A DNA stretch of 64,000 nt from Actinacidiphila cocklensis. GTDB taxonomy: Bacteria; Actinomycetota; Actinomycetes; Streptomycetales; Streptomycetaceae. Shown here piece after piece: positions 42,760-51,982 of the stretch. A program made the translations under genes and the position numbers. Under the pieces are notes generated by a model, which saw only the letters and a program-made list of their open reading frames with translations, ran no database searches and was not told the origin of the DNA. Within the stretch, counting starts at the first letter, position 1, and each line of letters begins with the position of its first letter. Location of the stretch: assembly GCF_907177275.1 (NCBI RefSeq), contig NZ_CAJSLV010000114.1, positions 186,001 to 250,000 on the forward strand. The letters are read 5' to 3'.

Positions 42760-42885
42760 CACCGGCGTCCCCACCGCCCCTGCGGCCCGGGCATCCCGCC
42801 CGGCCCGCGGGGGCGGCCGCGCCGCGCCCGCGCCGCAGGCCGCCCAGCCGGCGGCGCCCGACCCGCCGGGCACTGGCCCGCGAAC

Positions 42886-43485
42886 TCAGCGGGCGCCGAG
42901 CGCCAGGGTGCGGGCGAGGGTGCGGGCGACCTCGGGGGTCAGGGGGGCGTGCCCCGACAGGAAGCGGAACCAGTAGACGCCGAAGGCCTGGTCGACCAGC
43001 AGGTCCACGTCGGTGCCGGCGGCCGTTTCGCCGCGCTCCCGGGCGCGTTCGACGATCGTGCGCAGATCGCCGCGCCTGGTCCGGGTGAAGTCGCGCAGCA
43101 GGTCGGCCACCTGGGGGTCGCGGGCCGCCTCGGCGAGCAGGGTGCCCAGCATGGCGGCGTTGTCGGGTGCCGTCCCGGCCTGGAAGAGGTCGCAGAGGAA
43201 GGCGGCCAGATCGGACTCCAGCGCGCCGGTGTCGGGCGTGCTGACCTGGTCGCGGGCGGTGCTGGTGAGGGCTTCGAGCAGCACGGCGCCCTTCGACGGC
43301 CACCAGCGGTAGATCGTCTGCTTCCCGATCCCTGCCTCCCTGGCGAGGGAGTCCACGGTCACCGGTTCGCCACCGCCGGCGGCGAGCAGCCGCCGGGCGG
43401 CGGCGAGGATCGCCTGGCGTGCGGCCTCGTTGCGGCGGCGTCCGGTGTGCGGGCGCCGCTCGGGTACGGGCGGCGTGGGAGGCAT
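42886..43485 (-). CDS. TetR-family regulator
   Basis: A 199-residue TetR repressor. The HTH is at about residues 20-66 (RQAILAAARRLLAAGG, VTVDSLAREAGIGKQTIYRW), and the C-terminal domain (TetR_C_11-like) follows. ATG at 43485 is preferred because AGGA lies 8 bases upstream. It is divergent from phzF and a near-perfect palindrome sits over the phzF promoter, so it probably represses that gene. Confidence 0.85.
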   Translation of the reverse strand: MPPTPPVPERRPHTGRRRNEAARQAILAAARRLLAAGGGEPVTVDSLAREAGIGKQTIYRWWPSKGAVLLEALTSTARDQVSTPDTGALESDLAAFLCDLFQAGTAPDNAAMLGTLLAEAARDPQVADLLRDFTRTRRGDLRTIVERARERGETAAGTDVDLLVDQAFGVYWFRFLSGHAPLTPEVARTLARTLALGAR

Positions 43486-43502
43486 GGCCGGCATCCTACC
43501 TG

Positions 43503-43532
43503 TTGACGAGACCGTGAGTCTCGTCTGACAAT
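43503..43532 (+). promoter_or_regulatory. phzF promoter overlapped by a TetR operator
   Basis: A -35-like TTGACG (43503-43508) and -10-like GACAAT (43527-43532) are 18 bases apart. Between them GACGAGAC (43505-43512) and GTCTCGTC (43518-43525) form an 8-bp perfect inverted repeat, the expected TetR binding site; binding would block RNA polymerase. Confidence 0.65.
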
Positions 43533-43645
43533 CTGCCGAGACACCCGGTCTCGACATCATGCGGCCGAACCCGGCCCCGCACGCCGCCTCTTCACCCGCC
43601 TCGTCGCGGCCGGGACCGGACCCAAGCCGAGGAGTACCACCGCCC

Positions 43646-44563
43646 ATGGCCCACCCCACCGACCCGCAGGCCGCACAGGCGACCGCGGGCACCGCCTCCC
43701 GCGACGCCGGCGTGCTCCACTACACCGCCTTCTCCGCCAGCCCCGCCGGAGGCAACCGCGCCGGGGTCGTCCTCGACGCCGCGGGGCTCGACGACGCCCG
43801 GATGCTCGCCGTCGCGGCCGAGGTCGGCTACTCGGAGACGGCGTTCGTCACGCCGGGACCGTCCGGCGAAGGACCGCGCAGCTTCGCCGTACGGTTCTTC
43901 AGCCCCAAGGCGGAGGTCGACTTCTGCGGCCACGCCCTGGTCGCGACGGCGGTCGCCCTCGCCGAGCGGCTGGGGGCCGGCGCGTTCGTCTTCCACAGCC
44001 AGGTGGGCGCCGTACCGGCAACGGTGGCCGTGCAGGACGGCGTCGCGAAGGCCACCTTGACCAGCGTCGACCCGCGCGTGAAGGAGGTGGCGCCCGGTGA
44101 CCTCCAGGAGGCGCTGGCCGCCCTCGGCTGGAAGCCGGCCGAACTGGACGAGGCGCTGCCGCCGCGCATCGCCTTCGCCGGCAACGACCACCTGGTGCTC
44201 GCGGCGGCCACCCGCGAGCGGCTCGCCGACCTGGACTACGACGTCGACCGGCTGCTCGCCCTGATGGTGAGGCTGCGGCTGACCACGGTGCAGCTGGTGT
44301 GGCGCGAGTCGGCGACGGTCTTCCACGCCCGCGACCCCTTCCCGGTGGGCGGCGTGGTGGAGGACGCCGCGACCGGAGCGGCCGCCGCGGCCTTCGGCGG
44401 CTACGCCCGGGCGCTGGGCCTGGTCCCGCCGAGCGCCGCTCTCACGATCCACCAGGGGCACGACATGGGGCGCCCGTCCCTGCTCGAAGTGCGCCTGCAC
44501 GCCGGTGACCCCCGGGTACGGGTGTCCGGCGCAGCGACCCGGATCACCCCACCGGCCTCGTGA
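43646..44563 (+). CDS. PhzF-family isomerase
   Basis: A 305-residue PhzF/DAP-epimerase-like protein: YTAFSASPAGGNRAGVVL, catalytic E64 in VGYSETAFVTP, FFSPKAEVDFCGHALVATA and the C-terminal EDAATGAAAAAFGGY. The family isomerises small metabolites, in phenazine synthesis or in unknown pathways; no phenazine genes are near. ATG at 43646 follows GAGGAG. It is probably controlled by the divergent TetR. Confidence 0.88.
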   Translation: MAHPTDPQAAQATAGTASRDAGVLHYTAFSASPAGGNRAGVVLDAAGLDDARMLAVAAEVGYSETAFVTPGPSGEGPRSFAVRFFSPKAEVDFCGHALVATAVALAERLGAGAFVFHSQVGAVPATVAVQDGVAKATLTSVDPRVKEVAPGDLQEALAALGWKPAELDEALPPRIAFAGNDHLVLAAATRERLADLDYDVDRLLALMVRLRLTTVQLVWRESATVFHARDPFPVGGVVEDAATGAAAAAFGGYARALGLVPPSAALTIHQGHDMGRPSLLEVRLHAGDPRVRVSGAATRITPPAS

Positions 44564-44628
44564 GGCCGTCTACCGACCGCAGGTGACGGCGGCGGCCGTC
44601 GACGGGCAACTGGCCGCACATGAAGGGT

Positions 44629-44648
44629 GGTTGTAGACTTCTCCAACC
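44629..44648. promoter_or_regulatory. Inverted repeat before the HTH gene
   Basis: GGTTG (44629-44633) and CAACC (44644-44648) face each other across 10 bases, 34 bases before the start of the winged-helix gene. It may be an autoregulatory site. Confidence 0.35.
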
Positions 44649-44681
44649 AGTGGAGGTCGGTGCAACGACTGGGGGCTGCCG

Positions 44682-45266
44682 ATGGGCGCGGAGAAGTCCG
44701 GTGCGCCGCACCGCCGTTGGTACGGCGTGCACAAGGCCCTCGCCGACCCGCTGCGCCTCCGGCTCCTGGAGGCGCTGTGGGACGTGCCGCAGTCCGCACG
44801 CGAGCTCGCCGACCGCGCCGACCTCCCCGCCGACCGGCTCTACTACCACCTGGGGCGGCTCGAACAGGCGGGCCTGATCGAGATCGCCGAATACCGGCCG
44901 CTGGCCGGGGGTAAGGTCGAGCGGGTCTACGCCCCCGCGGTCACCGAGCCCCCCGCCGACGCCGCGAGCCCCGAGGAGATGGCCGAGTTCCTCGGCTCGA
45001 TGCTCGACGCCACCAGGGCCGACATCAACGCCGCCTACCGGTCCAGGCAGGCCGGCGGCCGCCGCGAGGTCGACCTCCACCGCGGCGCGCTGCGGCTGAC
45101 CGACGAGGCGCTCGCCGAACTGCGCGAGCACATCGCACTGCTCGCCGACCGGTTCGGGGACCGGGACACCCCCGGGACCTGGACCCGGGTCGTCGTCGCG
45201 CTCGTCGACCTGCAGGACCGCCCTGCCCCCGCCGACGCCACCGCCCTGCTCGAGAGGTCGCCATGA
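44682..45266 (+). CDS. ArsR-like winged-helix regulator
   Basis: A 194-residue regulator with a winged helix at about residues 14-90 (VHKALADPLRLRLLEAL, SARELADRADLPADRLYYHL, basic wing GKVERVYAP) and a C-terminal helical domain. No metal-binding cysteines are seen, so it is not a metal sensor. Its stop overlaps the ATG of the DUF1707 gene by 4 bases. Confidence 0.8.
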   Translation: MGAEKSGAPHRRWYGVHKALADPLRLRLLEALWDVPQSARELADRADLPADRLYYHLGRLEQAGLIEIAEYRPLAGGKVERVYAPAVTEPPADAASPEEMAEFLGSMLDATRADINAAYRSRQAGGRREVDLHRGALRLTDEALAELREHIALLADRFGDRDTPGTWTRVVVALVDLQDRPAPADATALLERSP

Positions 45267-45652
45267 CCGGAAGCGAGGAGCACGCGCCCAGCGTGCCGTT
45301 ACGCGCCTCGGACGCCGAGCGCGACGCCGTCGAGGCGCTGCTGCAGCACCACTTCGCGCTCGGCCGGCTGACTCTGGCCGAACTGGAGGAACGCGCGGCC
45401 GCCGCCTACGAGGCCCGCACCCGCGAGCAACTCGACGCCCTCGTCAGGGACCTGCCCGGTGAGGCGGAAGAAGCCAGGTCGCAGGCGGACGTCGTCGACT
45501 CCCGCCTGCTGATCATCCTGCTGTGCTGCGCGCCGCCCGCGGCACTCGTCTACTGGCTCGTCTCCCAGCGCGCGGCGCGGCGAAGAAGAGCGGACCTGCC
45601 GGTTCGGCATCCCCGTGCTTCCGGAGGGACCGAGGAGCCGGAGGCCCTCTGA
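45263..45652 (+). CDS. DUF1707 membrane protein
   Basis: A 129-residue protein with the DUF1707 pattern at the start (LRASDAERDAVEALLQHHF, GRLTLAELEERAAAAYEART), followed by one membrane helix (LLIILLCCAPPAALVYWLV, about 89-107) and a basic tail. Such proteins are common in actinobacteria and have no known activity. Coupled to the preceding regulator through ATGA. Confidence 0.85.
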   Translation: MTGSEEHAPSVPLRASDAERDAVEALLQHHFALGRLTLAELEERAAAAYEARTREQLDALVRDLPGEAEEARSQADVVDSRLLIILLCCAPPAALVYWLVSQRAARRRRADLPVRHPRASGGTEEPEAL

Positions 45653-45801
45653 GACTCGGCGCAGGGCTGTGGGCGGACCCCGGTCAGCTGCCAGTTCCGG
45701 CCCGTGCCCGAGTTCACGGCGGCCTGGCCGGCGGGGGTGCCGGCGGGGGGCCACGAGGAGGGCGTCGCCGGCCGGGGCCGGCTCGCTCGGCCGGGCGCCT
45801 C

Positions 45802-45838
45802 CCCGTGCGGGCCGGTCGGGCGGACCGGCCCGCACGGG
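45802..45838. terminator. Convergent terminator
   Basis: CCCGTGCGGGCCGGTC (45802-45817) pairs perfectly over 16 bp with GACCGGCCCGCACGGG (45823-45838), loop GGGCG. It ends both the DUF1707 gene and the long sulfur operon on the other strand. Confidence 0.85.
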
Positions 45839-45845
45839 CGCCGGG

Positions 45846-47183
45846 CTACAGCGGTGGAAGCGCCAGGTGCTCGCGCAGCGTCGTGCCCTCGTACGCGGTG
45901 CGGTACGCGCCGCGCTCCTGGAGTTCGGGGACGACCTTGTCGACGATGTCGGTCAGCGACGACGGCAGCGCTTGCGGAACGATGTTGAAGCCGTCCGCCG
46001 CCCGGGTGCGGACATAGCGCGTCCACTCGTCGGCGATCTGCGAGGCGGTGCCCACGAAGGGCGGCCGCCGGGCCGACACCTCCCGTACCAACTGCACGAT
46101 CGACAGGTCGCGTTCGGCGGCCAGCTCCCGCCACTTGCGGATCTGCGCCAGCTTCCCCGTGCGGTCCTCGATGGCGATCGTGCCGCGGGACGGGTCGAGT
46201 TCACCCTCGCTCGGCTCGATGTCCGGCAGCGGGCCGTCCGGGTCCCAGGCCGACAGGTCCGTGCCCCAGTACTGTTCGAGGAAGGCGATCGCCCGCGGCG
46301 GCGAGACCTGCTCGTCCCTGAGCCAACGGGCCTTGTCCTGCGCGTCCTTCACGGTGTCGCCGACCACGACCATGGCGCCTGGCAGAATCCGCACCGCGTC
46401 CGCGGGGCGGCCGTACCGGGCCAGCCGGCTGCGCAGGTCCGCCGCGTAGGCCACGGCCTTCTCGTAGCCGGTGTTGGCGGAGAAGACCACGTCGGCGTGT
46501 GCCGCGGTGAGTTCGCGGCCGCCGTCGGAGTCCCCGGCCTGGAAGAGCACAGGGCGGCCCTGCCGGCTGGGCGGGACCGTCGCGGACGCGCGCAGCCTGA
46601 CCAGGTCGGTGTCCCTGGTCACCGTCCGGTCCCTCGCGCCGTCGGCCGCGGCGGCCCACAGCGCCTTCGCGGCCTCCACGACGCCGGTGGCCCGCTCGTA
46701 GCGGTGCTCGTGCGCCAGCCAGCCGCCGTGCCGGAAGTTCGCGCCGGTCCAGGCGTTGTCGGTGGTGACGATGTTCCAGCCGGCCCGGCCGTCCGACAGC
46801 AGGTCGAGGCTGGCCAGCCGGCGGGCCAGGTCGGCCGGGTAGTTGTAGGTGGTGTTCTGGGTGGCGACCAGCCCGATACGGCTGGTGGCGCCGGCCAGCG
46901 CGGCGAGCTGCGTGATGGCGTCGGGGCGGCCGGCGACGTCGAGGTCGAAGACCCGGCCCTGGTTCTCCCTGACCCGCAGGCCCTCACCGAGGAAGAAGGC
47001 GTCGAACAGGCCGCGTTCGAGCAGCCTGGCCACGTCGAGGAAGGTCTCGATCGCGGTGTGCGACGGGGCGCCGGGCTCGGTCCAGATCAGTTGCGGGCCG
47101 ACGCCGGTGAAGAAGACACCCAGGTGGACCTGGGCGCCGGGGTCGTAGTCGGGAGTGGCGGTCGCGTGCACCGCGTCCGGCAT
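45846..47183 (-). CDS. NtaA/SnaA/DszA-family monooxygenase
   Basis: A 445-residue FMNH2-dependent monooxygenase: GVFFTGVGPQLIW, FDAFFLGEGLRVRE, GWNIVTTDNAWTGANF, VLFQAGDSDGGRE and YEGTTLREHLALP at the end. Homologues oxidise nitrilotriacetate, dibenzothiophene sulfone or N-acetyl-S-(2-succino)cysteine. It is the last gene of the operon led by peptide 2. ATG at 47183 has GAGG at good spacing; the GTG at 47192 has none. It relies on a separate flavin reductase, probably the one at 49144. Confidence 0.88.
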   Translation of the reverse strand: MPDAVHATATPDYDPGAQVHLGVFFTGVGPQLIWTEPGAPSHTAIETFLDVARLLERGLFDAFFLGEGLRVRENQGRVFDLDVAGRPDAITQLAALAGATSRIGLVATQNTTYNYPADLARRLASLDLLSDGRAGWNIVTTDNAWTGANFRHGGWLAHEHRYERATGVVEAAKALWAAAADGARDRTVTRDTDLVRLRASATVPPSRQGRPVLFQAGDSDGGRELTAAHADVVFSANTGYEKAVAYAADLRSRLARYGRPADAVRILPGAMVVVGDTVKDAQDKARWLRDEQVSPPRAIAFLEQYWGTDLSAWDPDGPLPDIEPSEGELDPSRGTIAIEDRTGKLAQIRKWRELAAERDLSIVQLVREVSARRPPFVGTASQIADEWTRYVRTRAADGFNIVPQALPSSLTDIVDKVVPELQERGAYRTAYEGTTLREHLALPPL

Positions 47184-47193
47184 GGCGGTCACC

Positions 47194-48288
47194 TCAGGTG
47201 CTCGTGGTCGCCGCGAGGGCGAACCGGTTGGCCGGGCGGGGCAGGCCCAGGGTGTCGCGCAGGGTGGCGCCGGGCCGCGGCGGCCGGTGCAGGCCTTCGG
47301 CGGCCAGCGCGGGCAGCACCTGCCCGGTGAGCACCGGCAGGTCGGTGCCGAGCTGCGCGGGATGCAGCCGTACGCCGTCCACGTGGCGGGCCAGTCCCGC
47401 CAGCAGCGCGGCCAGCGCGGCCGGCGACCCGACGTGCCGCAGCCGCCCGGCCGGCTGCCAGGGCGCCGCCCCGTCCAGCCGGGCCAGCCGCTCGGCGGCC
47501 GGCAGGTCGGCGTCCAGCAGCACCTCGACCTCCGCGAACACCAGGGCGGCGCCCGCGTCCCTGGCGGCGGCCGCGGCGGCGGCCACGGCGTCGCGCTCCG
47601 GGCGCCGCACCAGCGCGACGTCCGCCCGCCCGCCCAGGCCCAGCGTGTCGGCGGCCAGCACCACGACCTGGCCCTGCGGCGGCCGGGGGGTGATCAGCGG
47701 ACCCTTCACCGTGAAGCGGGCGCCCTCGGCGTCGACGTGGTGGACCTTGTGCCAGTCGAGGAAGCGGCCGGTGGCCACGTCCTTGATGACCGCGTCGTCC
47801 TCCCAGGAGTCCCACAGCGCCCGGGCCGTGTCGACGACGTCGGTGATCTCGCGGTGCAGCGCGTCCGCGTCCAGCGGGCTCGCCCCGACGGTGGCGTGGG
47901 CGTCCGCGCCGTTGGCGGCGCCGACCACCCAGGCCGCCCGGCCGTTGCTCGCGTGGTCCAGGGAAGCGAGCTGGGTGGCCAGGTGGAAGGGCTCGGTGAC
48001 GGTGGCGTGCAGGGTGGGGGCCAGGCCGATCCGGTCGGTGAGCGTCGAGACGAGCGCGGCCCGCGTGCCGGCCTCCGGTCGCCACCCGCCGCCGCGCGGC
48101 GGCAGCGGTCCGTCCGCGAAGGTGACGAGCGTGAAGCCGCCTGCCTCGGCGTCGCCGACCGTGCCGCGCAGCGCGGCCGCGCCGCCGGCCGCCCGGGACC
48201 GCGCCTGCCCGGCCGCCGGGTGGGCGCCGTCGCCGTCGGTCTCCAGGGCCAGGTGCAGCCGGCGGCCGCCGGGGTCAGGTCTGGTCAT
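47194..48288 (-). CDS. Luciferase-like monooxygenase, operon paralogue A
   Basis: A 364-residue LLM protein: TLVTFADGPL, IGLAPTLHATVTEPFHLATQ, NGRAAWVVGAANG and PRPPQGQVVVLAA. Its middle segment DSWEDDAVIKDVATGRFLDW is nearly the same as in the gene at 53394, showing an internal duplication. The N-terminal part is shorter and more diverged. It overlaps the DUF1684 gene by 14 bases. Substrate unknown; FMN-dependent C-S cleavage is inferred from the operon. Confidence 0.78.
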   Translation of the reverse strand: MTRPDPGGRRLHLALETDGDGAHPAAGQARSRAAGGAAALRGTVGDAEAGGFTLVTFADGPLPPRGGGWRPEAGTRAALVSTLTDRIGLAPTLHATVTEPFHLATQLASLDHASNGRAAWVVGAANGADAHATVGASPLDADALHREITDVVDTARALWDSWEDDAVIKDVATGRFLDWHKVHHVDAEGARFTVKGPLITPRPPQGQVVVLAADTLGLGGRADVALVRRPERDAVAAAAAAARDAGAALVFAEVEVLLDADLPAAERLARLDGAAPWQPAGRLRHVGSPAALAALLAGLARHVDGVRLHPAQLGTDLPVLTGQVLPALAAEGLHRPPRPGATLRDTLGLPRPANRFALAATTST

Positions 48289-49144
48289 GGCCGGCCGCCC
48301 CTTCGGCGGGGACGGACCTGGTCCCCTGTACGGGCGCCGTGGGGATCTTCTCGCCGGCCTCGATCGCCACCGGCAGCCGGTTCTCGGCCGGCGGCAGCGG
48401 GCAGGTGGCCAGGTCGGTGTAGGCGCAGGGCAGGTTGGAGGCCCGGTTGAAGTCGACCAGCACATTGCCCTCGGCGTCGGGCGGGTCGATGGACAGCGCC
48501 CGGTTGGCGGCGTAGGTGGTGACCCCGGAGGTGGCGTCGGTGAGCAGCACGAGAAGGCTGCCGGGGGCGTGCCCGTTGAAGGCGGTCAGCCGGTGGGTGG
48601 TGCCGTCCAGCTCGAACTCGACCTGGCCGGGGGCGTCGTAGACGTGCTGGAGGCCCTCGACGGCGGCGCCCACCGTCGTCGGCCGCGGCACGTCGAAGGG
48701 CACGTAGCGGCCGGCGCGCGCCCACCGCGGGTCGGGGGCGTAGGCGGGGGTGCCGGTGAAGGCCAGCCGCAGCGCGTTCTCCGGGTGCCGGGGGCGCAGG
48801 ATGTCGTACCCGCCGCGCTTGGCCACCTCCACGACCGCGTCGCCCGCGGCGGGGAAGAGGCTCACCCGCTCCCCGATCACGCCGAAGTCGTGCCGCCCGC
48901 GCAGCACCTGCCCGTCCAGGGTCAGCTCCTCGCCGTCCGACAGCTCCACCACCACGCCGTCCGCGGTGCTCGACCAGGCTCCGGGCGCGTCGGGGAAACG
49001 GGCGGGCGTGGCGTCCAGCCAGTGCAGGCCGGTGATGGCGAGGAAGCCGTGCGGGCCGGCGAGCACCTTCTCCTTCTCCTCGTGCCACTGCTGCCACTCC
49101 TCGGCGAAGGCGGCGCGGTCGGTCTCTGCTGCCTGTGCGGTCAT
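48275..49144 (-). CDS. DUF1684 protein
   Basis: A 289-residue protein with the DUF1684 pattern: WQQWHEEKEKVLAGPHGFLA, ITGLHWLD, PRPTTVGAAVEG and VLVDFNRASNLPCAYTDLATCPLPPAENRLP read in parts. The family is a beta-rich enzyme-like fold often placed in sulfur or flavin-monooxygenase operons; its function is unknown. ATG at 49144 has AGGAG 5 bases upstream and overlaps the reductase stop. Confidence 0.82.
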   Translation of the reverse strand: MTAQAAETDRAAFAEEWQQWHEEKEKVLAGPHGFLAITGLHWLDATPARFPDAPGAWSSTADGVVVELSDGEELTLDGQVLRGRHDFGVIGERVSLFPAAGDAVVEVAKRGGYDILRPRHPENALRLAFTGTPAYAPDPRWARAGRYVPFDVPRPTTVGAAVEGLQHVYDAPGQVEFELDGTTHRLTAFNGHAPGSLLVLLTDATSGVTTYAANRALSIDPPDAEGNVLVDFNRASNLPCAYTDLATCPLPPAENRLPVAIEAGEKIPTAPVQGTRSVPAEGAAGHDQT

Positions 49145-49749
49145 CACGACTCCTGGGTTCCTGTGGGGTGCGGGGTGCGCGGTGCGGGGCGGTGCCCGGC
49201 GTCGGCGGCGGGCTGTTCCAGCCGGCGGAACCGGCTGCCGTGGAAGACCAGCGGCGGCACCGCATGGTCGGCGTCCAGGGCGCGGATGCGCAGCAGGACG
49301 ATGTCGTGGTCGCCGGCCCTGATGTGCTGCTCGACGCTGGTGTCGAACCAGGCGCCGGCGCCGTCGAGCAGGACCGCGCCGTCCTCGGTGGCGTGCCAGT
49401 CCAGGCCGGCGAACCGGTCGTCGCTGCGCGAGGCGAGCTGGGTGCAGGCGCGCTCCTGCGCGGCGCTCAGCACCGTCACGCCGAGCCGGGCGCGGCCGGC
49501 GAGCAGCGGCCAGGTGGTGGAGGTGTGGGCCACGCAGACCGACACCAGCGGCGGATCGAGGGACACCGCGGTGAACGAGTTGGCTGTCAGGCCGACCGGA
49601 ATCCCGTCCACCAGGGCGGCGATCGCCGTCACCCCGGTGGGGAAGGCACCGAACACCTGCCGCAGCCGGGCCGGGGTCAGCACCTGCTCCTCGGGCCAGG
49701 ACTGCTCGTCCGCGGGGGCCTGCTCGTCGGGCAGGATCCGGATGGTCAT
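49144..49749 (-). CDS. NAD(P)H:flavin reductase
   Basis: A 201-residue flavin reductase of the split-barrel type: VFGAFPTGVTAIAAL, GLTANSFTAVSLDPPLVSVCV, FAGLDWHATEDGAVLLDGAG and HDIVLLRIRALD. It would supply FMNH2 to the two-component monooxygenases of this operon and perhaps of the operon at 32696. ATG at 49749 overlaps the previous stop. It is the only flavin reductase among the sulfur genes of the window. Confidence 0.88.
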   Translation of the reverse strand: MTIRILPDEQAPADEQSWPEEQVLTPARLRQVFGAFPTGVTAIAALVDGIPVGLTANSFTAVSLDPPLVSVCVAHTSTTWPLLAGRARLGVTVLSAAQERACTQLASRSDDRFAGLDWHATEDGAVLLDGAGAWFDTSVEQHIRAGDHDIVLLRIRALDADHAVPPLVFHGSRFRRLEQPAADAGHRPAPRTPHPTGTQES

Positions 49750-50873
49750 CGTCGCTTCCACTCCTCGGCCAGCAACTCGTACGAACGCACCCGGTCGGCG
49801 TGGTCGTGGGTGATGGTGGTGATCACCAGCTCGTCGGCGCCGGTGGCGTCGCGCAGCGTCTCCAGCTGGTCGGCGACCTGCTGCGGCGACCCGGTGAACT
49901 GGGTCTCCACCCGGTCCGCCACCAGGTCCCGCTCGTCCTGCGTCCACGCATGCGAGCGGGCCTCGTCCGGGCTGGGGAAGCGGATGGCGCCCGCCAGGCT
50001 GCGGATGCTGTGCACCCACAGCCCGTAGCCGGTCGCAAGCTCCTTCGCGGTGGCCTCGTCCTCGGCCACCACGACATCGGCGGAGACGCTGACGTAAGGC
50101 CGCTCCAGCTCCGCCGAGGGCACGAACGCCGCACGGTAACCCTCCGCGGCCTCCAGGACGGTGGCCGGGCTGACGTGGTAATTCGCCGCGAACCGCAGCC
50201 CGCCTGCGCCCGCGACCTGCGCGCTGACCCCGGCGCTGCTGCCCAGGATCCACACCTGCAGATCGGCGCCCTCGCCGGGCACGACATGCGCCTCGATGCC
50301 GTCGTGCACGTAACTGCCCTCCAGCAGCGCCAGGATGTCGGCGATCTGCTCGTCGTAGGGCTGCGGCTCCGCGCCCGGCTGGGTCAGCAGCCGCCGGTGC
50401 AGCGCGAAGCGGGGTGAGCCGAGCAGCTTCTCGTACGAGAACGGGGCCGGTATCCGCAGGCCCCCCGCTGTGCGGCCGTCCACCACCGCGGCGGCGCCGA
50501 CCGGTACCGGCTGCCGCGCGGCCGGCGCCCCGCGCCCGCCGGAGCGGCCCAGGCCCAGGTCGAACCGGCCGGGGTGCAGGGCGTCGAGCAGCCCGAACTC
50601 CTCGACGGTGGACAGTGCGGTGCGGTGCCCGAGTTGTACGGCGCCGGCGCCGAGCCGGATGGTGTCGGTGGCGGCGGCGGTCAGCGCGAGGACCACGGCC
50701 GGCGAGGTGCCGGCCACGCCGGGGTTGAAGTGGTGTTCGGCGAACCAGTAGCGCGCGTAGCCGAACCGTTCCGCGTGCTGGGCCAGGTCGATGCTGTTGC
50801 GCAGGGCCTGGCCGGCGGTGGAACCGGTGGAGATCGGTACGAGGTCCAGGACCGCGAGCGGGGTGTGTGCCAC
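49746..50873 (-). CDS. LLM-class oxidoreductase (MsnO8-like)
   Basis: A 375-residue luciferase-like protein of the short-alkane/MsnO8 type: LAVLDLVPISTGSTAGQALR, YARYWFAEHHFNPGVAGTSP, LGAGAVQLGHRTALSTVEEF and VWILGSSAGVSAQVAGAGGL. The GTG at 50873 follows AAAAGGAG. Many relatives are next to sulfur genes. Substrate unknown; probably fed FMNH2 by the downstream reductase whose start overlaps its stop. Confidence 0.82.
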   Translation of the reverse strand: MAHTPLAVLDLVPISTGSTAGQALRNSIDLAQHAERFGYARYWFAEHHFNPGVAGTSPAVVLALTAAATDTIRLGAGAVQLGHRTALSTVEEFGLLDALHPGRFDLGLGRSGGRGAPAARQPVPVGAAAVVDGRTAGGLRIPAPFSYEKLLGSPRFALHRRLLTQPGAEPQPYDEQIADILALLEGSYVHDGIEAHVVPGEGADLQVWILGSSAGVSAQVAGAGGLRFAANYHVSPATVLEAAEGYRAAFVPSAELERPYVSVSADVVVAEDEATAKELATGYGLWVHSIRSLAGAIRFPSPDEARSHAWTQDERDLVADRVETQFTGSPQQVADQLETLRDATGADELVITTITHDHADRVRSYELLAEEWKRR

Positions 50874-50887
50874 GGCGGTGCTCCTTT

Positions 50888-51982
50888 TCAGGCGTGGGCG
50901 GGGGTCGCCGCGTCGGCGGGGTCGTCGACGCCCACCGGGCTCCAGGCCCACGGCGGGTCGGGGATGTCCTTGCGCAGCACGGGTGCGATGTCGGACTGGA
51001 AGAGTTCGAGTGCCCCGCGGTGCTGGGCCTCGGTCAGGCCGCCCGCGTCGGCGTGCAGGTGCAGAACGGTGTGCCCGAACTGCTCGTGGTAGCGGTGCAC
51101 CTTGTCGATGACCTGCTGCGGGCTGCCGATCAGCGCGGAGCTGCGCTCGACGAAGTCCTCCAGGGTGGCGAAGACCGGTGTGACGCCGAGTTGCCTGTGG
51201 AAGGCCAGTTGGCCCTCGAAGACCGGCCGGTAGGCGGCCAGCGCCTCCTGCGAGGTGCGGGCCGCGTAGTAGCCGGCGGTGCCCGCGCCGACGGTGGCGA
51301 GCGCCGGGTCGTGGCCGTAGTGCTCCCAGCGCTCCCGGTAGTGGCGGACGAGTTCTGCGTACGGCTCGATGGGGTTGGTGACGTTGGCCGAGAACAGCGG
51401 GTCGCCGTAGCGGGCGGCCAGGTCGACGGACTCCCGGCTGGTGGCGCTGCCGTGCCAGACCCTGACCGGGTTCTGGTAGGGGCGCGGCCACACCTCGGCG
51501 TCCTTCAGTTCCGGCCGGAACCTCGGCTGCGCGGTGACCTTCTGCTGCCGCCAGATCCGCCGGAACAGCTCGTAGCTCTCGGCGTTGCGCTCCCACTGGT
51601 CGTCGGTGGTGACGTCGAAGAGGTCCCGCTGGGCCGAGCCGTTGCCCTTGCCGACGATCAACTCCAGCCGCCCGCCCGACAGGTGGTCGAGCGTGGCGTA
51701 GTCCTCGTAGGCGCGCACCGGGTCGAGCAGGCTCAGCGTCGTGACGGCGGTGAACAGCCGGATGCGGGAGGTCAGCGCGGCGAGGTGGCTGAGCACCACC
51801 GGCGGCGCCGAGGAGATGAACGGGCGCTCGTGGCGCTCCCCGACGCCGAAGCCGTCGAAGCCCAGCTCCTCGGCCAGCAGGGCGTTGCCGATCACCTCGC
51901 GGAAGCGCTCCTGGGTGGACTTGCGCACCCCGGTGACCGGGTGGGGGCTGTGCACGATCAGGGTGATGGTCAGGAACTTCAC
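50888..51982 (-). CDS. LLM-class flavin-dependent monooxygenase
   Basis: A 364-residue luciferase-like protein: FDGFGVGERHERPFISSAPP, RLFTAVTTLSLLDPVRAYED, LELIVGKGNG and VWHGSATSRESVDLAARYGD. The GTG at 51982 overlaps the stop of the NtaA-like gene (GTGA). It ends 15 bases before the MsnO8-like gene. Substrate unknown. Confidence 0.82.
   Translation of the reverse strand: MKFLTITLIVHSPHPVTGVRKSTQERFREVIGNALLAEELGFDGFGVGERHERPFISSAPPVVLSHLAALTSRIRLFTAVTTLSLLDPVRAYEDYATLDHLSGGRLELIVGKGNGSAQRDLFDVTTDDQWERNAESYELFRRIWRQQKVTAQPRFRPELKDAEVWPRPYQNPVRVWHGSATSRESVDLAARYGDPLFSANVTNPIEPYAELVRHYRERWEHYGHDPALATVGAGTAGYYAARTSQEALAAYRPVFEGQLAFHRQLGVTPVFATLEDFVERSSALIGSPQQVIDKVHRYHEQFGHTVLHLHADAGGLTEAQHRGALELFQSDIAPVLRKDIPDPPWAWSPVGVDDPADAATPAHA

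Noticed and set aside
41065..42873. 600-codon minus-strand open frame
   Set aside because: Antisense to the S53 peptidase; composition is typical of a frame shadow with no motif or ribosome site.
44629..44648. Riboswitch before the winged-helix gene
   Set aside because: Only one short inverted repeat is seen; an operator is the simpler reading.
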